Notes under the pieces: generated by a model | What the model saw: only the letters and a program-made list of their open reading frames with translations | Databases searched by the model: none | Told to the model about the DNA's origin: nothing | Position numbers and translations under genes: made by a program | In this document: positions 1 through 8,901 of the stretch, piece by piece | Layout of the letters: each line of letters starts with the position of its first letter | Numbering within the stretch: the stretch's first letter is position 1 | From: NZ13-RE01 sp964612975 | Lineage (GTDB): Bacteria > Dictyoglomota > Dictyoglomia > Dictyoglomales > Dictyoglomaceae | Reading direction: 5' to 3' | Assembly: GCA_964612975.1 (NCBI GenBank) | Contig: CAZTGC010000004.1 | Span: forward strand, 1 to 64,000 | DNA length: 64,000 bases

Positions 1-7
1 CCAAGCT

Positions 8-26
8 TATAATTAGAGGATCCTCT
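8..26 (+). promoter_or_regulatory. -10 box and start-site palindrome before the GH3 gene
   Basis: A perfect TATAAT lies at 8-13 and is followed at 15-26 by the 12-base palindrome AGAGGATCCTCT, where transcription would begin. A -35 box would lie left of the window edge and cannot be seen. The palindrome could be an operator or the base of a short 5' hairpin. If real, this is the promoter of the GH3-importer-methyltransferase run. Confidence 0.4.
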
Positions 27-67
27 TCTCCACCTAAAAAATTTTAGAAGGGAGGTTAAATAGAGAT

Positions 68-2347
68 ATGCAGGATTTAGAAGGAAAAGTCAAGGATTTA
101 ATCTCAAAAATGACCCTTGAGGAGAAAGTTGCTCAATTAGGGGCTATTGAAGCAACAAATTTTATTGAGAATGGAAAATTGTTGCAGGACAAGATGAAGG
201 AGCTATTAAAAAATGGTATTGGTCAGATTACAAGATTAGCAGGGGGAAGAGATAGAGATCCTGAAAAAGTTGCAGAATTTGCAAATGAGATTCAGAGATT
301 TTTAATAGAAGAGACCCGACTTGGAATTCCTGCAATCATTCATGAGGAATGTTTAAGTGGATTCATGGCAAAATCATCAACTACTTTCCCTCAGGCTATA
401 GGGTTGGCAAGCACCTTTGATCCAGAACTTATTGAGAAGGTATCATCAGTTATAAGAAAGGAAATGAGAGCAGAGGGGGTCCATCAAGGATTAGCTCCAG
501 TTTTAGATATACCAAGGGATCCAAGATGGGGAAGAACTGAAGAAACCTTTGGAGAAGATCCATACTTAGTTTCAAGGATGGCATCTTCATATGTTAAGGG
601 GCTTCAAGGGGAAAATATAAAGGATGGGATTATCGCAACGGTAAAACACTTTACCGCTTATGGGATTTCTGAAGGAGGGAGAAATTTGGGCCCTGCAAGG
701 GTATCCGAGAGGGAATTAAGGGAAGTATTTTTATTCCCCTTTGAAGTTGCAATAAGAGAGGCAGGCTCCCTTTCCCTTATGAATGCATATCATGAGATCG
801 ATGGGATACCCTGTGCATGCTCCAAATTCTTATTGACAAAAATCTTAAGAGAAGAATGGGGATTTAAAGGATATGTAGTTTCCGATTATATTGCTATTGA
901 CATGCTGAATCACTTCCACAAGGTTGCTAAGGATTTGAAAGAGGCAAGTATAAAGGCATTAGAGGCGGGAATTGATATTGAACTACCAAATGTAAAATGC
1001 TACGGAGAACCCCTCTTAGAAGCAATAAAAGAAGGATTAATTTCTGAAGAGGTTATTAATAATGCTGTAGCAAGAGTATTAAGAGTTAAGTTTATGTTAG
1101 GATTCTTTGATGAAAAACCCTATGTTGACCCCAAAAAGGTTTATTCAATCTTAAATCATCCTGAACATAGAAAATTGGCATTGGAAGCTGCTAAAAAATC
1201 TATAGTTCTCTTAAAGAATGATGGCATACTACCTTTAAGAAAAGATTTAAATACTATTGCAGTGATCGGCCCTAATGCAAATAGTAAATTAAACCTCCAT
1301 GGAGATTATAGTTTTTCTGTTCATATTCCAGTAGTCTCAGAATTATTTGCAGGAGAAAAATTTGAGCCTGTGATTGCTGTGGAAACAATAAGTATTTTAG
1401 AAGGAATAAAAAATAAAGTCTCTTCTAGTACTAAAGTCCTTTATGCAAAGGGATGTGATCTTACTGGAGAATCCGAAGAGGGATTTAAAGAGGCGATTGA
1501 AATTGCAAAGCAATCTGATGTTGTAATAACAGTTATGGGAGAAAATAGTGGATTATTTAAAAAATCTCTATCTGGAGAGGGAAGTGATAGAACGGATTTA
1601 AATCTTCCTGGAGTACAGGAGAAATTATTGAAGACTTTATATGAGCTTGGAAAACCTATGGTATTAATCCTTGTTAACGGCAGACCTTTATCTATAACTT
1701 GGGCAAGGGATAATCTGAATGCAGTATTAGAAGCATGGTATCCTGGAGAAGAGGGAGGAAATGGGGTAGCAGAAATCCTCTTTGGTGATTATAATCCATC
1801 AGGAAAACTTCCTATTTCCTTTCCAAAGGATGTGGGACAGATACCAGTATATTACAATAGAAAACCCTCAGCCTTTTCTGAATATATAGATATGGATACA
1901 AATCCATTATTTCCCTTTGGACACGGTCTTTCCTATACAAATTTTGAATATTCAAATCTTGTTATAACTCCTGAGAAGGTATCACCTAATGGATTTGTTG
2001 ATATAAGCTTTAATCTTAAGAATATAGGAGAAAGAGATGGAGAAGAGGTAGTTCAACTTTATATTCACGACCAATGGGCAAGTTTGGAAAGACCTGTAAA
2101 GGAGTTAAAAGGCTTTGGGAGAATACATTTAAAGGCGGGAGAGGAAAGAAAAATCACCCTTAGATTGTACCCAGAACAATTAGCCTTTTATGATGAATTT
2201 ATGAGATTTATTGTTGAAGCTGGAACCTTTGAAATCTTTATTGGTAGCTCCTCTGAAGATATTAGACTTACTGGAAAATTCGAGATAACAGAAACAAAAA
2301 CAATTACTAAGGAAAGAAGATTTAAGAGTGATGTGTTTATAGAATAA
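68..2347 (+). CDS. GH3 beta-glycosidase (beta-glucosidase/beta-xylosidase type)
   Basis: 759 aa, the usual length of a three-domain GH3 enzyme. It has an N-terminal TIM barrel, a middle alpha/beta sandwich (about residues 380-610) and a C-terminal fibronectin-III-like domain (about 650-735). The nucleophile aspartate is D273 in the VVSDY motif, and KHF is present in VKHFTAYG. There is no signal peptide, so it should act in the cytoplasm, hydrolysing terminal beta-linked sugars of imported oligosaccharides. ATG is preceded by AGGGAGG. An importer gene starts 64 bases downstream and a GH67 gene lies later in the same run, which favours beta-xylosidase or beta-glucosidase activity on hemicellulose fragments. 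Exact substrate cannot be read from sequence. Confidence 0.93.
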   Translation: MQDLEGKVKDLISKMTLEEKVAQLGAIEATNFIENGKLLQDKMKELLKNGIGQITRLAGGRDRDPEKVAEFANEIQRFLIEETRLGIPAIIHEECLSGFMAKSSTTFPQAIGLASTFDPELIEKVSSVIRKEMRAEGVHQGLAPVLDIPRDPRWGRTEETFGEDPYLVSRMASSYVKGLQGENIKDGIIATVKHFTAYGISEGGRNLGPARVSERELREVFLFPFEVAIREAGSLSLMNAYHEIDGIPCACSKFLLTKILREEWGFKGYVVSDYIAIDMLNHFHKVAKDLKEASIKALEAGIDIELPNVKCYGEPLLEAIKEGLISEEVINNAVARVLRVKFMLGFFDEKPYVDPKKVYSILNHPEHRKLALEAAKKSIVLLKNDGILPLRKDLNTIAVIGPNANSKLNLHGDYSFSVHIPVVSELFAGEKFEPVIAVETISILEGIKNKVSSSTKVLYAKGCDLTGESEEGFKEAIEIAKQSDVVITVMGENSGLFKKSLSGEGSDRTDLNLPGVQEKLLKTLYELGKPMVLILVNGRPLSITWARDNLNAVLEAWYPGEEGGNGVAEILFGDYNPSGKLPISFPKDVGQIPVYYNRKPSAFSEYIDMDTNPLFPFGHGLSYTNFEYSNLVITPEKVSPNGFVDISFNLKNIGERDGEEVVQLYIHDQWASLERPVKELKGFGRIHLKAGEERKITLRLYPEQLAFYDEFMRFIVEAGTFEIFIGSSSEDIRLTGKFEITETKTITKERRFKSDVFIE

Positions 2348-2361
2348 AGAGAGGAGGTGAG

Positions 2362-2415
2362 ATGATTTTAAATTTTTCTCCAAATAAAAAATTTTTAGGG
2401 AGGTGTCTTAAGTGA
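2362..2415 (+). CDS. possible 17-aa leader peptide coupled to the binding-protein gene
   Basis: An ATG at 2362 sits just behind a strong GAGGAGGTGAG ribosome site and opens a 17-codon frame (MILNFSPNKKFLGRCLK). Its TGA (2413-2415) overlaps the GTG start of the next gene as GTGA. This arrangement is typical of translational coupling. The peptide resembles nothing I know. The upstream Shine-Dalgarno could instead act as an mRNA-stabilising ribosome-binding element without meaningful peptide. Confidence 0.35.
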   Translation: MILNFSPNKKFLGRCLK

Positions 2416-4304
2416 AAAGGCTTCTTTTAGTCTTCCTCTTAATTCTCATATCATTGATATCTTTTTCTCAGATAGGTTTTTCTCAGCTTGCGCCAGGTAT
2501 TCCAAGACATGAAACAATAATTGTTAACATATTAACTGGAAGAATAGGATCACCAGATAATTTCAATGTTTGGGCAGCAACATGGAGATCCCCTGATAGA
2601 GGAATACAACAGTTAATGTTAGAACCACTATGGATCTCAGACCCTGCTACAGGAAAAATTATAAATGCTCTAGCAAAGGACAGACCTACATATAATAAAG
2701 ATTTCACAAAGATGGTTGTAAAATTAAGAGAAGGATGTTATTGGAGTGACGGTGTAGAGTTTACTGCTGATGATGTAATATTTACTGTAGAACTAGCCAT
2801 GAAAAATCCCGATATGGGATATAATGCAGTATTTAATGCATATGTTAAGAAAGTATCAAAAACCGATAAATATACTGTACTTTTTGAACTGAAAACACCA
2901 AATTCAAGATTCCATACATATTTCTTAGATAGATGGGGAGCCTGTAGGCCATTACCAAAGCACATTTTCGAAAAAGTAAAAGATCCAGTAGCATTTGATT
3001 TCAAACCTCCTGTAAGTTCTGGACCATACACTCTTCATAGTTATGATCCAGGTGGATACTGGGTGTTATGGCAGAAAAGAGAAGATTGGCAGAGAACTCC
3101 AACAGGAAAACTCTTTGGAATGCCTCAGCCCAAATATGTACTATTCATCGTTTATGGCCCACCTGAGAAAAGTGTAATGGCTCAAGCAGCCCATCAATTA
3201 GAGATGGTAGATCTAACTACTGAAGCATTAAGAGCAGCTCTTGCTGCAAATCCATATGCAAGATCATATAGAAAAGACTATCCTTGGATAGTTAATGTTG
3301 ATCCATGTGTTTCTGGTTTATTCTTCAACAATGAAAAACCTCCATTTAATATAAGAGATGTAAGATGGGCATTAGCTCTTACCATTGATATAGCAGAATA
3401 TATGGGAATTGCCTTTGATGGAGCTGCAGTAATGTCTGCTCTTCATATCCCTTCAACTCCTGCATATATAAATTGGTACTTCAAACCATTAGAAAGCTGG
3501 CTTAGGAACTTCACTATAGATGTGGATGGAAAGCCATTTAAACCTTATGATCCAGATGCTGCATTAAGAGTAGCAGAGTACGCAAGAAAGAGGGGATATA
3601 AAGTTCCAACAGAACCAGCCCAGATTAAAGAGATCTTTGGGATGGGATGGTGGAAATATGCACCAGATGTTGCAGAGAGACTTCTCATGAAGCATGGATT
3701 CAAGAGAGATAGAGATGGGAAATGGCTAACTCCAGAAGGCAAACCTTGGAAGATAACAATAATATCTCCACCAGAAGCACACTCAATTGGATTTAGAAAT
3801 GCCTTTGCATTAGCTCAAGCTTGGAAGAAATTTGGGATCAGTGCAGAAGTACTAACTTCTGACATAGTGGATACATTGGTTGGTAGAGGAGAATTTGAGG
3901 TATCTACCTCAGGGCAATGGCCAGCAAGAGAACCATGGGGTGGACATCCAGACCTCTATAGAACTTTTTCACCCTTCCATTCTAAATATTATAAACCAAT
4001 GGGAGAAAGCTATCCCGGACATAATTGTAGATGGTTCGATGCAAGAATGGATAAGATTATTGAGCAAATAGAAAAAATTAGCTGGGATTCTACTGAAAAC
4101 AAAAAATTAGGAATGGAAGGATTAAAGCTATTAGTAACAGAGATGCCATCAATTCCAACATTCACATATCCAGGAGTTGTTGCATGGGATGAATACTATT
4201 GGACCAACTATCCTGGTGCAGAAAATCCATACTGTATGCCATATCAACACTGGCCAAACTTCAAATATATGCTACCATTCTTAAAACCTACGGGAAGAAG
4301 GTAA
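2412..4304 (+). CDS. ABC importer substrate-binding protein, family 5 (Opp/Dpp type)
   Basis: 630 aa extracellular binding protein of the SBP_bac_5 family. A signal peptide spans residues 1-24 with probable cleavage in GFS|Q; there is no lipobox cysteine, so the protein should be free in a periplasm. The family segment WSDGVEFTADDVIFT is present near residue 115. GTG start with GGGAGG upstream. The gene heads a complete Opp-type cassette. In thermophilic sugar degraders (Thermotoga, for example) such importers often carry oligosaccharides rather than peptides, and the flanking GH3 and GH67 genes suggest the same here. A strong hairpin separates it from the first permease, which should keep its transcript more abundant. 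Confidence 0.9.
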   Translation: MKRLLLVFLLILISLISFSQIGFSQLAPGIPRHETIIVNILTGRIGSPDNFNVWAATWRSPDRGIQQLMLEPLWISDPATGKIINALAKDRPTYNKDFTKMVVKLREGCYWSDGVEFTADDVIFTVELAMKNPDMGYNAVFNAYVKKVSKTDKYTVLFELKTPNSRFHTYFLDRWGACRPLPKHIFEKVKDPVAFDFKPPVSSGPYTLHSYDPGGYWVLWQKREDWQRTPTGKLFGMPQPKYVLFIVYGPPEKSVMAQAAHQLEMVDLTTEALRAALAANPYARSYRKDYPWIVNVDPCVSGLFFNNEKPPFNIRDVRWALALTIDIAEYMGIAFDGAAVMSALHIPSTPAYINWYFKPLESWLRNFTIDVDGKPFKPYDPDAALRVAEYARKRGYKVPTEPAQIKEIFGMGWWKYAPDVAERLLMKHGFKRDRDGKWLTPEGKPWKITIISPPEAHSIGFRNAFALAQAWKKFGISAEVLTSDIVDTLVGRGEFEVSTSGQWPAREPWGGHPDLYRTFSPFHSKYYKPMGESYPGHNCRWFDARMDKIIEQIEKISWDSTENKKLGMEGLKLLVTEMPSIPTFTYPGVVAWDEYYWTNYPGAENPYCMPYQHWPNFKYMLPFLKPTGRR

Positions 4305-4350
4305 GGGATATATAATAATCAGTTAAAATTGAGGTATAATAAAATAAAAT

Positions 4351-4374
4351 CCCCCTCCCATAAATGGGAGGGGG
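4351..4374 (+). terminator. intercistronic hairpin after the binding-protein gene
   Basis: A perfect 10-bp stem (CCCCCTCCCA at 4351-4360 with TGGGAGGGGG at 4365-4374, loop TAAA). It is followed by AAATAAAAC, not a U tract, so it looks like a 3'-end-protecting or partial-termination hairpin between the binding-protein and permease genes rather than a full terminator. Confidence 0.75.
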
Positions 4375-4405
4375 AAATAAAACTTAGGGAGGAAATTAAA
4401 TAAAA

Positions 4406-5413
4406 ATGAACTTTGTGAGGGGATATTTAATACCAAGACTTATCAGTTATTTTTTAGTAATATTTGTAGGAATTACTATTGTATTTATTGTTCCCCGTCT
4501 AAGTCCCATAGATCCCGTTCAACAGATGATTAATACTATAACTACAATGGGAACATATATGGATCCACAAGCAATAGAAAAGCTAACAGAAACCCTAAAG
4601 GATCTATATGGGCTTAGGGGAACTCTCTGGCAACAATACTTAAACTTTTTGGGAAGATTTATAAGGGGAGATTTTGGTCCCTCTTTCTTTAGATTTCCAG
4701 TTCCCGTCTCAAAACTTATTGTGGATTCTCTTCCTTGGACTATTGGACTCCTTTTTGTATCAACCTTTTTATCCTGGTTAATAGGAAATATCTTAGGAGG
4801 AATTTGTGGGTTCTTCTATCAGAAAAGATGGGCAAGATTTTTAGAAAATACAGCTATGATTATTCGTCCCATCCCCTATTACATATTTGCCCTTATATTA
4901 TTACTTATATTCGGATACTTTTTAAAAATATTACCTATTGCAGGAGGATTTTCCATAGGAACAACCCCATCCTTTAGTCTAGGATTTATAGCAGATCTTT
5001 TTAAATATGCACTTCTTCCCCTTTTATCTATGATGACCCTTGGTATAGCAGTTACCCTTCAGTCCATGAGATTGATAGTTCAAAATATATTAAGGGAAGA
5101 TTTTATTGCTTTTGCAAAGGCAGGAGGAGTAAAAAATAGAACTCTTCTTTTTAAATATGTGATAAGAAATGCAATGCTTCCTCAAATTACAGGTCTTGCG
5201 CTTTCCATGGGACAGATATTTGGAGGGGCATTAATAACAGAGATTGTCTTTTCCTATCCTGGCATGGGGACTCTGCTTTATAATGCCATAAATACAGGAG
5301 ACTATAACTTAATAATGGGAATAACTGCAATGTCTATTGTAGGAATTGCAACCTTTATTCTCATCATAGATCTTTTATATCCATTATTTGATCCAAGAAT
5401 AAGATATAAATAG
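4406..5413 (+). CDS. Opp/Dpp-type ABC permease, DppB-like
   Basis: 335 aa integral membrane permease of the binding-protein-dependent transport family. It has an N-terminal helix (about residues 12-32), a long periplasmic segment and then about five helices. The cytoplasmic coupling loop is at FIAFAKAGGVKNRTLLFKYV (about residues 234-253), the DppB form of the EAA motif. It pairs with the next gene to form the channel. ATG is preceded by TTAGGGAGG. Directly followed by its partner permease after 14 bases. Annotated as an oligosaccharide or peptide permease; substrate is inferred only from neighbours. Confidence 0.92.
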   Translation: MNFVRGYLIPRLISYFLVIFVGITIVFIVPRLSPIDPVQQMINTITTMGTYMDPQAIEKLTETLKDLYGLRGTLWQQYLNFLGRFIRGDFGPSFFRFPVPVSKLIVDSLPWTIGLLFVSTFLSWLIGNILGGICGFFYQKRWARFLENTAMIIRPIPYYIFALILLLIFGYFLKILPIAGGFSIGTTPSFSLGFIADLFKYALLPLLSMMTLGIAVTLQSMRLIVQNILREDFIAFAKAGGVKNRTLLFKYVIRNAMLPQITGLALSMGQIFGGALITEIVFSYPGMGTLLYNAINTGDYNLIMGITAMSIVGIATFILIIDLLYPLFDPRIRYK

Positions 5414-5427
5414 GAGGAAAAGATAAA

Positions 5428-6288
5428 GTGAGAGTATTAAAAGATCTTTTAAGAGATGGAAAATTTAGATTTGGATTTATAGTTATATGTATTCTTTTGT
5501 TCTTAGCAATTTTATCCTTTTTTTCTCCCCATGATCCCACAAAATGGAATATTTTTCCCAGGGATCTTCCCCCTTCCTTTCAACATATTCTAGGAACAAA
5601 TTCAAAGGGACAAGATGTTTTTTGGGAAGCAACCTTTGCCATAAGAAACTCTCTGATCATATCGGTAATTGCAGCACTATTCTCAAGAATTATTGCAATA
5701 ATTGTTGGATTAGTAGCAGGATACCTAGGGGGAAGGATAGATAGATTCTTAATGTCCATTAGCGATAGCTTCCTTATCTTACCCCTTCTTCCCATATTGA
5801 TATTAATATCCTCTTTAATAAGGGGACACTTAAGCTTATTTTCCTTAGGGATTCTTCTTGGGATATTTGGATGGCCATGGGATGCAAGACTAATTAGAGC
5901 TCAAGTCCTAAGTTTGAGGGAGAGGGAATTTACATATACTTCCATCCTATCGGGCTACTCAACAATAAGTTTAGTAACAAAGGAATATCTTCCCTTTGTT
6001 CTTCCTTTGATTTTTTCAACAGTAATTAATAACATGGGATGGAGTGTAGGATTAGAGGTAACTCTATCCATATTAGGTTTATCAAATCTTGCCATTCCCA
6101 CCTTAGGAACAACTCTTAATTGGGCAATAAACTATCAAGCTATGCTTCTTGGGATATGGTGGTGGTTATTAACTCCTGTTGTAATTTCAGTATTTTTGTT
6201 TATCAGCCTATATTTACTTTCAGTGAGTATAAGTGAATATTCAGATCCAAGAACAAGAATTCAAAGAATAGGAATAGCAAAGGAGTGA
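5428..6288 (+). CDS. Opp/Dpp-type ABC permease, DppC-like
   Basis: 286 aa second permease of the importer, with a first helix at about 15-35 and the remaining helices after residue 70. The conserved LGTNSKGQDVFWEATFAIRN segment of DppC proteins is present near residue 50, and the coupling loop is around residues 162-190 (EFTYTSILSGYSTISLVTKE). GTG start with AGGAGG at 5413-5418 and good spacing. It sits between the DppB-like and DppD-like genes; the downstream ATPase gene starts 4 bases after its stop. Confidence 0.92.
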   Translation: MRVLKDLLRDGKFRFGFIVICILLFLAILSFFSPHDPTKWNIFPRDLPPSFQHILGTNSKGQDVFWEATFAIRNSLIISVIAALFSRIIAIIVGLVAGYLGGRIDRFLMSISDSFLILPLLPILILISSLIRGHLSLFSLGILLGIFGWPWDARLIRAQVLSLREREFTYTSILSGYSTISLVTKEYLPFVLPLIFSTVINNMGWSVGLEVTLSILGLSNLAIPTLGTTLNWAINYQAMLLGIWWWLLTPVVISVFLFISLYLLSVSISEYSDPRTRIQRIGIAKE

Positions 6289-6292
6289 AAAG

Positions 6293-7285
6293 ATGCCAAT
6301 ATTAAAATCAGAGAATTTGAAATCCTTTTATATGTTAGATATTTATGGAAGAAAGCATTTAATCCAGGCAGTAAATGGAGTATCCTTAGAGATTGAGGAG
6401 AGGGAGATATATGGAATAGCAGGGGAATCTGGATGTGGAAAAAGCACCTTAGTGAGAGTTTTATATGGGATGATAGAGCCACCCTTATCCCTTATTGATG
6501 GAAATGTATTCTATAAAAGAGATGGAGAATTTATTAGTATTTTCACTTTATCCGAAGAGGAACTCAGGAAATTAAGATGGGAATTTATCTCTTATATCCC
6601 TCAAGGATCCATGAATATTCTAAATCCAGTTATCAAGATAATAGATTCCTTTTGGGATTTTGTAGGGGCACATGTATCCAAGGGCGAAAAGGAAAAGATG
6701 GAACATTCCCTTTTTGAATTTCTCAAAACGTTAGGATTACCTTCAAAAACTCTATATGCTTATCCTCACCAATTATCAGGAGGTATGAGACAAAGGGTAA
6801 TTGTTGCCTTAGCAACATTTTTAAATCCAAAGATAATAATTGCAGATGAGCCAACAACAGCATTGGATGTGGTAGCTCAAAGGGGAGTAATACAGCTTTT
6901 AAAGTCTATCCAATCATTTCTAAATAATACAATAATTCTTGTCACCCACGATATGGGAGTTCATGCAACAATCTCTGATAGGATAGGGATTATGTATGCA
7001 GGAAATATAATCGAAGAGGCAAAGACAGAAGAGATATATGAAGATCCCCTTCATCCCTATACCCAATATCTAATAAAATCCCTGCCCAAAATAGGGGACA
7101 AGTCATATAAAGTAAGTGTACCAGGCACTCCTCCATCCCTTGCTAATCCTCCATCGGGATGTAAATTTCATCCTCGATGCAATTATGCAATGGAGGAATG
7201 TAAAGTAAATATTCCAAAATTTGTAGAGGCAAAACCCCAACACAAAGTTGCGTGCTTCCTATATTCAAAGGAGGTAGATTCATGA
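6293..7285 (+). CDS. Opp/Dpp-type ABC transporter ATPase, DppD-like
   Basis: 330 aa ATP-binding subunit. Walker A GESGCGKST (about residues 43-51), ABC signature LSGGMRQR and Walker B IIIADEPTTALD are intact. The C-terminal oligopeptide-ATPase region contains the cysteine-rich GCKFHPRCNYAMEECK segment typical of DppD/OppD (about 290-305). The stop overlaps the next start as ATGA, so the two ATPases are translationally coupled and probably act as a heterodimer. Confidence 0.94.
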   Translation: MPILKSENLKSFYMLDIYGRKHLIQAVNGVSLEIEEREIYGIAGESGCGKSTLVRVLYGMIEPPLSLIDGNVFYKRDGEFISIFTLSEEELRKLRWEFISYIPQGSMNILNPVIKIIDSFWDFVGAHVSKGEKEKMEHSLFEFLKTLGLPSKTLYAYPHQLSGGMRQRVIVALATFLNPKIIIADEPTTALDVVAQRGVIQLLKSIQSFLNNTIILVTHDMGVHATISDRIGIMYAGNIIEEAKTEEIYEDPLHPYTQYLIKSLPKIGDKSYKVSVPGTPPSLANPPSGCKFHPRCNYAMEECKVNIPKFVEAKPQHKVACFLYSKEVDS

Positions 7286-8244
7286 CAAATAACAACTATA
7301 TTTTAAAAGTTGAGAATCTAACAAAGATATTTACCTTAGGGAATATATTCTCAAGGATAAAGATTATTGCAGTAAATAATGTTTCCTTTGATATAAGAGA
7401 GGGAGAAGTATTTACCTTAGCAGGAGAAAGTGGAAGTGGAAAGAGTACTGTAGCAAGAATTATTTTGGGATTTCATGAACCAACAAGTGGGAGAATAATT
7501 TATAAAGGAAAGGATTTAACAAGTTTAAATAAAGAAGATAGGAACTTTTTCAGAAGGGAAGTTCAAGCAATATTTCAGAATCCCTTTGAAAGCTTTAATC
7601 CATTAAGAAAAGTTTCCAGTTATTTATATGAGACCTTGGAGAATTTTAATATGGCAGGAGATGAAAAAGAGGAAGTAGTAGAGAAAGCATTAAGATCTGT
7701 GGGATTATCAAGGGAAGAGGTCATGGATAAATATTCCAGTGAATTCTCAGGGGGACAACTCCAAAGGATATCGGTAGCAAGAGCATTGATAACAAAACCT
7801 TCCCTTTTGATAGCAGATGAGCCTGTATCAATGATAGATGCATCTTTAAGGATGTCCATAGTAAACCTTTTTAAGGAATTAAAAGAAAATAGTAATGTAA
7901 GTGTAATATATATTACCCATGATCTTGCTACTGCTTATTATATTAGTGATAGGATAGCAATAATGTTTAGAGGGGAGATAGTAGAGTCAGGAGAGGTAGA
8001 GAAGGTATTAATGGAACCAAAACATCCTTACACAATGATTTTAAGTGAATCAATACCAGAGCCAGACCCAAAGAAAAGATGGAAGAAGCAGGTTTCTCTT
8101 TCTTCCTTTGAGGAAGAGGAATTTTTATTAAAGGGATGTAAATTTGCAAAGAGATGTTCCTTTGTAATGGATGAATGTACAAAACAGGAAATTCCATACT
8201 TTGAGATTAATGGAAGAAAAGTTAAATGCTTACTTTATAGATAG
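7282..8244 (+). CDS. Opp/Dpp-type ABC transporter ATPase, DppF-like
   Basis: 320 aa partner ATPase with Walker A GESGSGKST, signature FSGGQLQR, Walker B LLIADEPVSMID and a C-terminal cysteine segment (GCKFAKRCSFVMDEC). A longer in-frame GTG exists at 7252, but ATG 7282 has AAAGGAGGT immediately upstream and forms the standard ATGA overlap with the previous gene, so I chose it. Completes the importer; the corrinoid-protein gene follows only 12 bases later, implying the same transcript. Confidence 0.93.
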   Translation: MTNNNYILKVENLTKIFTLGNIFSRIKIIAVNNVSFDIREGEVFTLAGESGSGKSTVARIILGFHEPTSGRIIYKGKDLTSLNKEDRNFFRREVQAIFQNPFESFNPLRKVSSYLYETLENFNMAGDEKEEVVEKALRSVGLSREEVMDKYSSEFSGGQLQRISVARALITKPSLLIADEPVSMIDASLRMSIVNLFKELKENSNVSVIYITHDLATAYYISDRIAIMFRGEIVESGEVEKVLMEPKHPYTMILSESIPEPDPKKRWKKQVSLSSFEEEEFLLKGCKFAKRCSFVMDECTKQEIPYFEINGRKVKCLLYR

Positions 8245-8256
8245 GGGTAGAATAAG

Positions 8257-8901
8257 ATGGTAGAGCTTTCAGAAATTGCATCTTCTTTAATAGAAGGAAA
8301 CAGAAAAAAGGTTCAGGAATTAGTAAGTTTAGCTATTAAAGAAGGAGTGCCAACTGAAAGGATAATAAACGAAGGATTAATAGCAGGAATGCAAGTTGTA
8401 GGAGAAAGATTTAAAAATAATGAGATTTTTGTTCCCGAGGTATTAGTCTCAGCAAGGGCAATGCATGCAGGTATGGATTTATTAAAACCTTTGTTGGCAA
8501 AATCACCGGAAATTTTAAAGGGAAAAATTGTTATTGGAACTGTAAAAGGAGATCTACATGATATAGGGAAAAACCTTGTTACAATGATGTTAGAAGGGGC
8601 AGGATATCAAGTTATTGATTTAGGAATAGATGTTGATGCAGAAAAATTTGTAGAATCAGTAAAGACCCATAACCCCAATATACTTGGAATGTCTGCCTTA
8701 TTAACTACAACTATGCCCTATATGAAGGTAACAATAGAAGCCTTAGAAAAAGCAGGATTAAGAGATAAGATTAAAGTAATTGTAGGGGGAGCGCCAGTTA
8801 CAGAAGAATTTGCAAAAGAGATAGGAGCAGATGGTTATGCCGAAGATGCAGGATCTGCAGTAGAATTAGTTAATAATCTCTTGGGAATAAAGAGTGCATA
8901 G
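8257..8901 (+). CDS. cobamide-binding methyltransferase corrinoid protein (MtaC/MtbC type)
   Basis: 214 aa. N-terminal four-helix cap domain (about residues 1-85) and C-terminal Rossmann-like B12-binding domain with the GDLHDIGKN signature; H101 would be the lower cobalt ligand. Later GxS and GG motifs (MSALLTTTM, VGGAPVTEEFA) contact the nucleotide tail. This is the methyl-carrying subunit that partners a substrate-specific methyltransferase. Here the MtaB-like partner is two genes downstream and an Fe-S activase immediately follows, overlapping by 8 bases. Family membership is certain; the substrate depends on its partner. Confidence 0.94.
   Translation: MVELSEIASSLIEGNRKKVQELVSLAIKEGVPTERIINEGLIAGMQVVGERFKNNEIFVPEVLVSARAMHAGMDLLKPLLAKSPEILKGKIVIGTVKGDLHDIGKNLVTMMLEGAGYQVIDLGIDVDAEKFVESVKTHNPNILGMSALLTTTMPYMKVTIEALEKAGLRDKIKVIVGGAPVTEEFAKEIGADGYAEDAGSAVELVNNLLGIKSA

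Noticed and set aside
8245..8257. Cobalamin riboswitch before the corrinoid genes
   Set aside because: Only 12 bases separate the ATPase and corrinoid genes and no B12-box-like leader is visible anywhere in the run.
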